A stretch of 11,950 nt of DNA, taken from positions 1-11,950 of the forward strand of contig JAUILJ010000158.1 of assembly GCA_030433055.1 (NCBI GenBank), written 5' to 3'. The notes beneath the pieces are model-generated. The model saw only the letters and a program-made list of their open reading frames with translations. It was not told the origin of the DNA and did no database searches. A program made the translations under genes and the position numbers. Positions 1-6,867 of this stretch are shown here, in pieces (the stretch's first letter is position 1; the number at the start of each line of letters is the position of its first letter). Source of the DNA: Polyangia bacterium. GTDB lineage: Bacteria; Myxococcota_A; Polyangia; Polyangiales; Polyangiaceae.

Positions 1-66
1 GGGGAGCGGCGCGGCCCCAGCGCACGCCGCGAGCAGCAGGCCGAGGACGACGAACAAACAGCGCAT
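1..66 (-). CDS. N-terminus of a lipoprotein (gene cut by left edge)
   Basis: Reading the minus strand from an ATG at 66, the 22 codons present encode a short positive start, a Leu/Val-rich core and the lipobox L-A-A-C with Cys at residue 15 (MRCLFVVLGLLLAACAGAAP). This is a typical signal peptidase II signal, so the product should be a lipid-anchored envelope protein. Only the signal is inside the window, so the mature function cannot be told. It is transcribed away from the acidic membrane protein at 338, leaving a divergent intergenic region of about 270 bp. The frame is short, but the signal peptide is so regular that chance is unlikely. Confidence 0.6.
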   Translation of the reverse strand, partial: MRCLFVVLGLLLAACAGAAPLP

Positions 67-112
67 GGCCGCTTGGTCGGCTCACTGCGGCCCGGGTTGC
101 GTCCTTCCAGCG

Positions 113-129
113 TTCCAGTGAGCTTGGAA
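113..129. promoter_or_regulatory. Operator-like inverted repeat TTCCA-N7-TGGAA
   Basis: Between the divergent genes starting at 66 (-) and 338 (+) lies TTCCA (113-117), 7 bases, then TGGAA (125-129). A further TTCCA copy sits just before it at 104-108. The spacing and position fit a dimeric regulator site serving the divergent promoters, but arms of 5 bp can occur by chance. I could not place a convincing -35/-10 pair for either gene here; TTGACT at 183-188 lacks a matching -10. Confidence 0.2.
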
Positions 130-337
130 TTGCGATGTTTGCCCCGGGGCCGAGGCCGACGGATCGCCAGGAAAGCAGCCCGTTGACTCCGAAGGCACCG
201 CGTTTTTCCCTGGTTTTGGGGGTGAGACGCCCTCCGCGTGCGGCGTTCGGCGCTTGGGTCGAGTCGGCTCAACTTGGGTTTCGCGTCTGGTGAAGGCGGT
301 TGCGAAGCGGGGCGTCGATGTGGATGCTTCGACCCCC

Positions 338-1378
338 ATGGTTCCGGACGACGAAGAAGACGTGGATCGCGACGAGTTGGATCGCGACGAAGAAGAAGAC
401 AGCGACGCAGAGGCGGTCTCCGCGCGCGATGCGTCGGCCGGAGCCAGCTCGAAGGCCTCTCCCGCGTCGGACGACGAAGCCGAGGATGAGGACGACGAAG
501 ACGATGACGAAGACGGCGAGGAAGCGCCGCCTCAGGGTCGCAAGCCGATCGTGGACGACGCTGACGACGACGAAGACGACGAAGACGACGAAGACGACGA
601 AGACGACGACGAGGACGCAGCGGAGCTCGCTCGCCGCCGTCGGGCCAAGCGACGCGCTCAGCGGCTGAAGTCGGGGAAAAAGAAGCGGAAGAAGAAGCGC
701 GTCAAGCGACCGCCGTTGCCGCAAACAGAAGCCGAACTCAACAGTCCCAATCGCTCGACGGCGCTGATGATCTGGTCGCTCGTTGGGATAACCCTGTTGC
801 TGTGGGGCTTCGCCCGCACCGCCTGCAACTTCAACCCGCCTCAGGTCGACAAGCCCAAGCTGGCTGAGCTGGATGTGCTTGCTCGTGAGCCAAAGGACGC
901 GGCGATCGAGTTCGAGCTGAGGCTGCGAGAACATCGGTTCGACATCTCGCAGAAGCTGGCGGCCAAGCCTGCTGAGGCCATCGTTGCCCAGGCAAAGACG
1001 TCTTGCGGCGCCAGCTGCTCGGAGATCGAGCACGGCAAGATCCTGTGCGAAGGCGCGCTGATGGAGCGCAACGCCGCGGGCGCAAAGGTGCGCGTAGGGT
1101 GTGAGCAGGACGGCAAGTGGGACTACCAGCTCCTGAGCCTGGTGCGCGAGACGAACGAGTGGCGTATTTCCGCACGGGAACCTACTCAGGGCCCGCCGCC
1201 GGTGGGCGGCGCTGCTACGGCTGTGCCCACCGGCACCGCCCCCGCGCCTGACGCCGCTCCGTCGGCTCCAGCGCCTTCTGCAAGCGCCTCAGCCGCCTCT
1301 CCCCCGATCCCCAAGAAGCTCGCACCGAAGGCTCCCGCGCCTCCGGTCCCCCCGAAGGCTCCGGTACCGGCGCCCTGA
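338..1378 (+). CDS. Single-pass membrane protein with acidic/basic cytoplasmic region and Cys-rich outer domain (function unknown)
   Basis: I do not recognise a family. Numbered from ATG 338 (346 residues), residues 3-93 are extremely Asp/Glu-rich, including four perfect Asp-Asp-Glu units. Residues 99-124 are almost all Arg/Lys. One membrane helix follows (about 142-160), so the charged part should be cytoplasmic. Residues 161-285 form an outer domain with Cys163, 223, 227, 237 and 255, the later four likely forming disulfides. The C-terminus (286-346) is a Pro/Ala/Ser tail, probably wall-spanning or disordered. The start is uncertain: the frame is open back to a TTG at 254, with GTG at 290 and 320 (a weak AGCGGGG lies before 320). 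None has a good ribosome site. The gene is convergent with the anti-sigma gene. The charge-block layout could bind nucleic acid or a basic partner; that is inference only. Confidence 0.7.
   Translation: MVPDDEEDVDRDELDRDEEEDSDAEAVSARDASAGASSKASPASDDEAEDEDDEDDDEDGEEAPPQGRKPIVDDADDDEDDEDDEDDEDDDEDAAELARRRRAKRRAQRLKSGKKKRKKKRVKRPPLPQTEAELNSPNRSTALMIWSLVGITLLLWGFARTACNFNPPQVDKPKLAELDVLAREPKDAAIEFELRLREHRFDISQKLAAKPAEAIVAQAKTSCGASCSEIEHGKILCEGALMERNAAGAKVRVGCEQDGKWDYQLLSLVRETNEWRISAREPTQGPPPVGGAATAVPTGTAPAPDAAPSAPAPSASASAASPPIPKKLAPKAPAPPVPPKAPVPAP
566..601 (+). repeat. Four tandem copies of the 9-bp unit GACGACGAA
   Basis: Four identical 9-bp units run head to tail (566-574, 575-583, 584-592, 593-601). 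Further GAC/GAG codons on both sides are imperfect copies. In frame, each unit adds Asp-Asp-Glu to the acidic region of the membrane protein. Because the unit is a multiple of 3, copy-number change by slippage would lengthen or shorten the acidic tract without breaking the frame. Confidence 0.85.
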
Positions 1379-1383
1379 CCTTT

Positions 1384-1401
1384 GGGCTCCCATCGTAGCC
1401 C
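1384..1401. terminator. Hairpin between convergent genes
   Basis: GGGCT (1384-1388) and AGCCC (1397-1401) form a perfect 5-bp stem with an 8-base loop, in the 26-bp gap between the stop at 1378 (+) and the stop at 1405 (-). On the minus strand the downstream side continues into AAA rather than U. The position suits a shared bidirectional terminator, but the stem is short and lacks a clear U tract on either strand. Confidence 0.35.
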
Positions 1402-1404
1402 CGT

Positions 1405-2178
1405 CTAGGGCGTCATCAAGCGGCGCCCTGCGAGCGCTCCGAGCACCGTGAAGGCGACCACCACGCTTCCGTGAGCGAACATCAGGTGCAGCTTGTCTGT
1501 CGTGGGGCACGCCAGGCCCACGGCGAGGGCAGCGCCGAGACCGCCGACTAGCCCGGCCAGCGCGCCGCTGAGCCGCGGCGTGAGTGGATCCGTGCGGCGC
1601 CACGCAAACAGTACGCCGGCAGAACTCAGCCCGCCGATCGCCAGCGAGAAGATCCCGCACTCCGTGGCGCGCCAGGTGGATTCCCCGTGGCCTACGAACT
1701 CACCGACGGACTCTCCATGCTGACCTGTCACCAGCAGGTAGACGAAGAACAACACGGGGAGGCCGAAGGCGATCGCGGCCCGCAAGCGCACTGCGCCCCG
1801 CCTGCCCGGAGGCCTCGCGAAGCCCACCACCAGGACGCTCAGCATCACCACACCCCAGCCGACTGCTCCCCACATGGCCGTGCGCAGCGCCGCAGGAGGC
1901 TCTGCGTGATGACCGAAGAGCAACACCAGCGCCGCCATCAGCCCCATCGAGAAGAAGACCGAGATGAAGAGCCGCCCGCGCAGACTGAGGTTCTTGCTTG
2001 GGCACAGGTCTCGCGTACATTCCGCACGGATTTTCGCGGAGACCTTGGAGCACGGCCCGTGGCTGACTTGGTTCTTCCCGAGCTCCGACCACGGAAGATC
2101 GTCCATCTCCGACAGCTCTGCGTCGAGATCATCGGGGTCGAGACCTTCGGGCGTCGCGGGGCGTGACGAGGGGCTCAT
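1405..2178 (-). CDS. NrsF/DUF1109-like anti-sigma factor (six membrane helices)
   Basis: The 257-residue product likely holds the neighbouring ECF sigma factor inactive at the inner membrane. Residues 1-68 are a soluble, acidic, Cys-containing N-terminus. Six hydrophobic helices follow (about 70-90, 101-120, 135-151, 173-193, 203-222, 234-250). The end matches the NrsF/DUF1109 pattern I know: Cys174 opening helix 4, an Arg-Arg/Pro loop, a Gly/Ala-rich helix 5, then Cys224-Pro before the last helix. In Caulobacter, conserved Cys of NrsF are involved in sensing metal stress; the equivalents here are presumably Cys174 and Cys224. Three extra Cys (43, 54, 59) lie in the N-terminal part. Its ATG overlaps the sigma stop as ATGA (2175-2178), so translation is probably coupled and the two products kept in balance. 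The family call rests on motif memory, not a search. Confidence 0.75.
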   Translation of the reverse strand: MSPSSRPATPEGLDPDDLDAELSEMDDLPWSELGKNQVSHGPCSKVSAKIRAECTRDLCPSKNLSLRGRLFISVFFSMGLMAALVLLFGHHAEPPAALRTAMWGAVGWGVVMLSVLVVGFARPPGRRGAVRLRAAIAFGLPVLFFVYLLVTGQHGESVGEFVGHGESTWRATECGIFSLAIGGLSSAGVLFAWRRTDPLTPRLSGALAGLVGGLGAALAVGLACPTTDKLHLMFAHGSVVVAFTVLGALAGRRLMTP

Positions 2179-2738
2179 GTGGCACCTCGCGAGAACGTGT
2201 CGAGAGACTTGCGCAGCAGCGCGTAGCCGCGATGCACGCGAAGCTTGACGGCTTGGGGTGTGGCACCGAGCACCTCGGCAGCTTCTGCCACCGACAGCCC
2301 GCTGACCTTGGTCAGCTCGATGGCCTCACGGTAGGCGCTCGGGAGGCGGTTCATTGCGCGCTCGAGCGCTGCGACGGTGTCGGTCGGCAATCCGTTGGTT
2401 TCTCCAGCGCTGGGCTCGGGGAGCGTGCCGTCGTCGCTCAGATCTTCGTTGCGGCTGCTCGCACGCCGACGTTCGTCCAGGAACGAGCGCCGAGCGATGG
2501 CGAACACCCAGGGCATGAACGGGGCGCCTTTGATGTAGCTGTCGCGGGCCCGATGCAGCTTGGAGTAGGTGACCTGTAGCAGGTCCTCCGCGCGTTCACG
2601 GTGGCGAGTCAGGCGCAGCAGGTAGCCAAAGACCCGAGCGGACGAGCGGCGATACAGCTCGTCGAATGCTTCCGCGCTGCCCTCGGTGTAGTGCTCCATC
2701 AGGAGCTCCAAGGTCAGCTCGATCTCCTCCCCGTCCAT
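2175..2738 (-). CDS. ECF-family RNA polymerase sigma factor
   Basis: This is a 187-residue sigma-70 family protein with only regions 2 and 4, as in ECF sigmas. Region 2 spans about 24-92, including RAEDLLQVTYSKLHRARDSY, the PFMPWVFAIARR segment and the basic DERRR end. Region 4 spans about 124-180, with LERAMNRLPSAYREAIEL and a helix-turn-helix (SVAEAAEVLGATPQAVKLRVHRG). I chose the ATG at 2738 because AGGGG lies 7-11 bases before it and the length then fits the family. An in-frame ATG at 2894 would add 52 residues with no sigma similarity and would cover the candidate promoter. The gene is followed by its anti-sigma partner with a 4-base overlap. It should redirect RNA polymerase to stress promoters when the anti-sigma lets go. 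The regulon cannot be read from this window. Confidence 0.9.
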   Translation of the reverse strand: MDGEEIELTLELLMEHYTEGSAEAFDELYRRSSARVFGYLLRLTRHRERAEDLLQVTYSKLHRARDSYIKGAPFMPWVFAIARRSFLDERRRASSRNEDLSDDGTLPEPSAGETNGLPTDTVAALERAMNRLPSAYREAIELTKVSGLSVAEAAEVLGATPQAVKLRVHRGYALLRKSLDTFSRGAT

Positions 2739-2884
2739 GCTGCTGCCCCTACCCGTTAGCGCAGCTTTGCCACGAGGTCTCGCGGCCTTTGCTGAAGTGT
2801 CGAGGAGCGCATCTTGGGGCTCTTCGAGCGACCAGCCACTCCAGGTTTCAGCGCGCGCAACGGACATGGGACAACAGCCATGGA

Positions 2885-2911
2885 TACGCGGCAAAACCGG
2901 GCGCAGTTTCA
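2885..2911 (-). promoter_or_regulatory. Candidate ECF-type promoter for the sigma/anti-sigma operon
   Basis: On the minus strand, TGAAAC (2911-2906), 17 bases, then CGTA (2888-2885) resembles the ECF promoter pattern of a GAAAC-like -35 and a CGT-type -10. It lies about 150 bp upstream of the sigma ATG at 2738 and points at it, as expected for autoregulation. A second, poorer GAAACC at 2848-2843 is closer to the gene. The match is by eye only. Confidence 0.4.
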
Positions 2912-2939
2912 GGATTTCGTGCGCCGCTCGGGTGCGGCC

Positions 2940-2966
2940 GGCGGCCCGCAGGGTTTGCGGGCCGCC
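2940..2966 (-). terminator. Strong hairpin after the OmpA-like gene
   Basis: GGCGGCCCGCA (2940-2950) and TGCGGGCCGCC (2956-2966) form a perfect 11-bp GC stem with a 5-base loop. It begins 22 bp past the stop of the minus-strand OmpA-like gene (2989). No U tract follows, so it may act as a U-less terminator or mRNA 3'-end stabiliser. It separates the OmpA-like gene from the sigma operon promoter. Confidence 0.6.
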
Positions 2967-2988
2967 TCAGCGCTTCTCAGGGCACGCG

Positions 2989-3837
2989 TCAGAGCAGCTC
3001 TTTGAGATCGAGCATTTCGGAGACGTCGGGCATCAGCACCAGCTCCACCCGACGATTCGCCTGGCGATGTTCGTCGGTGTCGTTGGCTTCGATGGGATCC
3101 GTCTCTCCGTAGCCGGCCGCGTGCAGCCGGGTCGGATCCAGGCCACCACCGCCGCCCTTCGCGTCGGTCGGTGACACCAGGTACACCAGCACCTGGCGTG
3201 CGCGCATCGCCGACAGGCCCCAGTTGTCCTTGAAGGGACCACCCTTGAGCGCGACGTCGTCGGTGTGCCCGGCGACCTGGAAGAAGCGCTTGCTCAAGGT
3301 GCTGTCGTTGCGGATGACCTGGGCGACTTGGTCGAGCACCTCGACGCCTTCCTTGCGCAGCTTGTCTTTCCCCGAGGCAAAGAGCACGTCACCCGGTAGC
3401 GAGATCACCATGCGGTTGCGGCGAATCGACACCTTCAGGCCCAGGGTCGTGAGCTTTTGCAGCTTCTGGCGCAAGAGCTCGAAGCGCTGCTTGATGCGCT
3501 CGAGTTGCGCGGCGCGCGCCTTGTACTCCTGGAGCGCGCGGGTGGTTTCGTCGAGGCTCGCAGACAGCCTCGCCTTTTCTGCGCCTTCGGCTTCGAGCTG
3601 CTTGTTCAGCTGGTCCAAGTCGACGCCCATGCTCTGGAGCTTTGCCTCGAGCGCGGCGACGCGCTGCTTCGCGTCCTCGAGCGCGGCGCGCGTGGCGGCG
3701 TGCTCCGACTGCTCCTGCTTGAAGCGGCTATCGAGCTGTCCGTACTTGTCGAGCTGGGCTTGCCATTCCTCCTCGGAGTATCCGCAGGCTGCGGACAACA
3801 AGGAGGCGGCCAAAACTACGCTGAGCTTTCGTTTCAT
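2989..3837 (-). CDS. OmpA-family peptidoglycan-binding lipoprotein with coiled coil
   Basis: The product (282 residues) has a lipoprotein signal ending in L-S-A-A-C with Cys18. Gly19 at +2 points to the outer membrane. Residues about 22-128 are a long heptad-rich coiled coil full of Glu, Gln, Ala, Leu and Lys. The OmpA C-terminal domain follows (about 135-270). It starts with RRNRMVISLPGDVLFASGK and has the diaminopimelate-binding signature around NWGLSAMRARQV (205-216), TDD (192-194) and NRRVELVLMP (261-270). It should link the outer membrane to peptidoglycan across a coiled-coil spacer. A five-Gly run (228-232) sits in a surface loop. GGGAG lies 8-12 bases before the ATG, supporting the start. 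It stands alone between the sigma operon and the divergent phoX-like gene. Motifs for the domain are clear; the partner and any specific role are unknown. Confidence 0.92.
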   Translation of the reverse strand: MKRKLSVVLAASLLSAACGYSEEEWQAQLDKYGQLDSRFKQEQSEHAATRAALEDAKQRVAALEAKLQSMGVDLDQLNKQLEAEGAEKARLSASLDETTRALQEYKARAAQLERIKQRFELLRQKLQKLTTLGLKVSIRRNRMVISLPGDVLFASGKDKLRKEGVEVLDQVAQVIRNDSTLSKRFFQVAGHTDDVALKGGPFKDNWGLSAMRARQVLVYLVSPTDAKGGGGGLDPTRLHAAGYGETDPIEANDTDEHRQANRRVELVLMPDVSEMLDLKELL

Positions 3838-4347
3838 CGTGTTCTCCCGCGGTCACTTCGACCGAGGGGCAACGCTTACACAAAAGCGCGTGAAGTTGGA
3901 GTTGGCTTGCATCGGTTTGGGGATTTCGCCCAGCTGAGCACGAACGAGGCACGAGTCTCACGGCGCTGGGTCCAATGATCGCCGCTTTCGTGGCGAAAGG
4001 TCGCGGACGGGCGCACGGCTTTCCACTTGACAACTGGTGTCGCGCCGGAGCGCCGCGTCGCTTCACCGGCACTGCATGAATCAGGCTCCAGCCGTTCGGC
4101 GTGCCGAGCTTTGCGCCCGGTCTCTTTGGTCGCCGTCGGGTCGGGCGCCGGGTCGCGTGACCTGACTTTCCGCGTCAGGTTTCCGCGCTGTCTGGAGCAC
4201 GCGTCCAGGCGCCTTGCTCGCGCCCTTGAGCCGTCACTCGCGTTGCCCTGAGGACACGCACAATTGCGAGAAGGGTTACCGGTGATTCACGCCAGGGTCA
4301 CCAACTCGCGCGACCTTCCCGGCCACCACGGAAGGGTTCGACACTCT
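3838..4347. other. 510-bp divergent intergenic region
   Basis: No convincing gene is seen; open frames here lack good starts or coding character. The region must hold promoters for the OmpA-like gene (leftward) and the PhoX-like gene (rightward). I found TTGACA at 4027-4032 but no matching -10. A small hairpin CTTTCG-TGG-CGAAAG lies at 3985-3999, and an operator-like palindrome at 4160-4180 (listed separately). I looked for paired CTGTCAT-like Pho boxes before the PhoX-like gene and did not see any. Confidence 0.5.
4160..4180. promoter_or_regulatory. Palindrome ACCTGAC-N7-GTCAGGT upstream of the PhoX-like gene
   Basis: ACCTGAC (4160-4166) and GTCAGGT (4174-4180) are perfect 7-base inverted arms with a 7-base spacer, giving a 21-bp dyad. 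TTTCCGCG occurs once inside the dyad (4167-4174) and again directly after it (4180-4187). The layout is that of a dimeric repressor or activator operator, about 170 bp before the PhoX-like ATG. The regulator is unknown. Confidence 0.35.
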
Positions 4348-6672
4348 ATGAAACTTCGACTTCGATACGGCATTGTGTTGCTCAGCGCCTTCGGCGCACT
4401 GGGCGTTGGCGCGTGTGGATCCGACGGATCCAACGGAGCCAATGGGAACGACGGCGCAGACGGCGAGCATGGGGCCAACGGCGCGAAGGGCGATCCCGGT
4501 GACCCGGGTGATCCCGGCACTCCAGGCAATCCGGGCAACCCGGGCAACCCGGGTGATCCCGGTGACCCCGGTGCTCCGGGCGCTCCCGGTGGTCTGGGGG
4601 TCGATCTGAGCGAGCGGCCCAAACCCTCGCTGGTTGGCATCACGCTGCGCGATCCACGCGGAACTGCAGCAACCAACCTGTCGGAGTACGTGCGTGCTCT
4701 GGTGGAGCTCTACGCCACCAACCAGCCGCTGCCTGTTGGCCAGTTCCCGCTCGCGGCTGCTTCCACTGACGGGGTGCGCGCGCTCGAAGGACTGGGCCAC
4801 GAGGTCGTCATGAGCTGGCTGGCTCCTCTCAGCTGGGACGACGCCCCCGACGCACCCCGCTTCGGCGCGAACCCCGATTACATCGCCTATTTCGGCGATG
4901 GCTGGGCTGCGGGGGGCAACGCTCCGCAGTTCAACGGCAGCGACGAGGCCGGTTGGATGTGGGTGAACCACGAGTACGTCTCCAACAACGCGCCCACTCC
5001 GACGAGCGCGCCCGATGGCCAGCAGCTCACCCTCGCCGCCTGGACCAAGAAGGCGGGGATGATTGAGACCGATCCGCTCGCGGAGGTCTGGGCTCAAGCT
5101 GACGTCGACATGATGATCGGCATGAACAAGCACATGGTGGGCGGCTCATGGATGCGGGTGGTCAAGGACCCCGCGTCCGGCAGCTGGACCGTCGACCGCA
5201 CCGCGAAGAACGTGCGCTACGACGCCACCAGCAACACGCAAGTCAAGATCACCGGGTACACGCCTGCTGCCGCGGACCACGATGACGCTGGCAACGCGCT
5301 CCCCGCGGGTGTCGTCTCGGGCATCATGGGTGATTGCTCCGGAGGAGTGACTCCCTGGGGAACCGTGATCACGGCGGAAGAGAACGTGCAGGACTACTAC
5401 GGCGACCTCGAGGGTTGCTGGACCAGCAATCAGAAGCTGGTCTCGGGTGCGGGCTGCGACGCAGGCGCCGCCGTCAGCTTCGATCACACGCCATCGAGCA
5501 GCGCGCTCTTCGGCGCTCACTCGGACGCGAACACGACCCACGCGAGGGACAACTACGGCTTCATGGTCGAGATGGACCCTGGCGCACCTGCGGACGAGTA
5601 CTACGGCAAGACCAGCGCGGGCGTCGGTCATCAGAAGCTGGGCGCAATGGGGCGCGCCCGCTGGGAGAACGCGACCTTTGCGGTGGACAGCGACTGGCAG
5701 CTGATCCCGAACCAGCCCATCGTGATCTATGGCGGCAATGATCGGCGTAGCGGTCGTATCTACAAGTTCGTTACCACGGGGAATTACACTTCGGGGATGA
5801 CGAAGGCGCAGATCCGTGACCTGCTGGCTAGCGGCAAGATCTACGTGGCGCACTTCGCCGGGCTCGACAACGCCGACGGTCTGGTTCTGGTCGGTGGAGC
5901 AAAGCCGACCTCCGCCTCACCTGGGCAGGGACGCTGGATCGAGCTTTCCACCACCAGCGCGGACGTCGCGCCAAACGCCGCCAAGCTCGGCGCCGGGACC
6001 ACCGTGGGCGATGCGCTCAAGAGCAACACGTACAACTCGCTCGGGGGGTTCCCTGACGACAACACGGTGCGCTCCGCGCTGTTCACCGCTGCGACCAAGG
6101 TCGGAGTGATGGAGCTGAATCGCCCCGAGGATCTGGAATGGAACCCGAGGGATCCAAGCGGGAGCCCGCTGCTCTACATCGCGTTCACCAAGAACGGTCG
6201 CCAGGTGGCCAACGACCAGGACGGCGTGCTCTACGACCCTGCCACCCACGACACCAACTCCCCCAAGCGTCCCGATCCAGTGGGAGCGGTCTTCGCCCTG
6301 CGCGAGGCGAACCCCGCGGCTCCGGGTAGCTCCACCAGCTTCGAGTACTTCGACGTCTGGCATGGCTCGGAGGGAGAGGGCATGTTCGACGCCGCGAACC
6401 CGGACAACATCGTGATCGACCACGATGGCGGCGTGTGGTTCGGCACCGACGGCAACTGGGGCACGAACGGTCATGCAGACGCGCTCTACTACCTGGATCT
6501 AGACCCGGCGCACGCCTCCACCGCCACCCCCACCTACGGGCTGGCTTTCCGCGTGGTAGCGACGCCGAGCGACGCTGAGGCGACCGGGCCCGCGTTTTCT
6601 TCCGGGATGAGCACGCTGTTCTTCAACGTTCAGCACCCCGGCGAGGAAGTATTCTCCCGCTGGCCCAACTGA
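4348..6672 (+). CDS. PhoX-family (DUF839) phosphatase lipoprotein with collagen-like stalk
   Basis: PhoX enzymes are Fe/Ca-dependent phosphatases that free phosphate from organic esters outside the cytoplasm. With ATG 4348 (GAAGGG 12-17 bases before it) the product is 774 residues. The signal ends in lipobox V-G-A-C with Cys23. Residues 24-80 are 19 uninterrupted Gly-X-Y triplets, then the enzyme begins. Family motifs follow in order: NHE (207-209), GDCSGGVTPWGTVITAEEN (328-346) with Cys330, which I take as the iron-ligand Cys of PhoX, FMVEMDP around Glu408, YGGNDRRSGRIYKF (461-474), NRPEDLEW (591-598) and DHDGGVWFGTDG (691-702). The frame is open upstream to a TTG at 4264, but the signal peptide fixes the start. 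Known PhoX proteins are usually Tat substrates; no twin-Arg is visible here, only KLRLR. It stands alone, with a hairpin terminator after it. Substrate is unproven. Confidence 0.85.
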   Translation: MKLRLRYGIVLLSAFGALGVGACGSDGSNGANGNDGADGEHGANGAKGDPGDPGDPGTPGNPGNPGNPGDPGDPGAPGAPGGLGVDLSERPKPSLVGITLRDPRGTAATNLSEYVRALVELYATNQPLPVGQFPLAAASTDGVRALEGLGHEVVMSWLAPLSWDDAPDAPRFGANPDYIAYFGDGWAAGGNAPQFNGSDEAGWMWVNHEYVSNNAPTPTSAPDGQQLTLAAWTKKAGMIETDPLAEVWAQADVDMMIGMNKHMVGGSWMRVVKDPASGSWTVDRTAKNVRYDATSNTQVKITGYTPAAADHDDAGNALPAGVVSGIMGDCSGGVTPWGTVITAEENVQDYYGDLEGCWTSNQKLVSGAGCDAGAAVSFDHTPSSSALFGAHSDANTTHARDNYGFMVEMDPGAPADEYYGKTSAGVGHQKLGAMGRARWENATFAVDSDWQLIPNQPIVIYGGNDRRSGRIYKFVTTGNYTSGMTKAQIRDLLASGKIYVAHFAGLDNADGLVLVGGAKPTSASPGQGRWIELSTTSADVAPNAAKLGAGTTVGDALKSNTYNSLGGFPDDNTVRSALFTAATKVGVMELNRPEDLEWNPRDPSGSPLLYIAFTKNGRQVANDQDGVLYDPATHDTNSPKRPDPVGAVFALREANPAAPGSSTSFEYFDVWHGSEGEGMFDAANPDNIVIDHDGGVWFGTDGNWGTNGHADALYYLDLDPAHASTATPTYGLAFRVVATPSDAEATGPAFSSGMSTLFFNVQHPGEEVFSRWPN
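4417..4587 (+). repeat. Collagen-like Gly-X-Y coding repeat (19 triplets)
   Basis: Nineteen consecutive codon triplets have Gly first. The first eight are mixed (GSD, GSN, GAN, GND, GAD, GEH, GAN, GAK). The last eleven all have Pro third (GDP, GTP, GNP, GAP types). At DNA level the second half is a degenerate 9-bp GGY-RAY-CCN repeat. It starts immediately after the lipid-modified Cys, so it should form a trimerising stalk that lifts the enzyme off the membrane. Confidence 0.9.
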
Positions 6673-6681
6673 CATGACGCG

Positions 6682-6726
6682 GCGGGTTCACGCGCGGCGA
6701 CTCTACTCCCGCCGCGCGTGGCCCGC
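6682..6726 (+). terminator. Strong terminator hairpin after the PhoX-like gene
   Basis: CACGCGCGGCG (6689-6699) and CGCCGCGCGTG (6710-6720) form a perfect 11-bp stem with a 10-base loop. Flanking GCGGG (6682-6686) and CCCGC (6722-6726) extend it after a small bulge. It starts about 10 bp past the stop at 6672. Only a weak T-containing tail follows. It should stop PhoX transcription before the cytochrome-like gene, making them separate units. Confidence 0.7.
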
Positions 6727-6867
6727 TTGCGTTCCCGGGTGGCTCATCCTGCCAACTCGCCCAGGGCCTTGGGATTTTCCGAGCGGGGGGTGAGACGCAC
6801 CGCGAGCGCGCTCCGGTCCCCCAGATATCCATGTAGCCGTGCGCCCTGCGCGGCCGTCGGAGTCGAC

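Noticed and set aside
269..1033. A long minus-strand open frame of 254 codons opposite the acidic membrane protein.
   Set aside because: It is the antisense shadow of the GAC/GAA repeat (poly-Val/Phe runs) and has no ribosome site or domain.
4276..5133. A long minus-strand open frame of 285 codons opposite the PhoX-like gene start.
   Set aside because: Its composition mirrors the collagen repeat and PhoX codons on the other strand; no recognisable domain.
218..6798. The 13-mer GGGGGTGAGACGC occurs at 218-230 and again at 6786-6798, both upstream of plus-strand genes.
   Set aside because: In a GC-rich 12-kb window one such match is expected by chance, and its distance to the gene starts differs.
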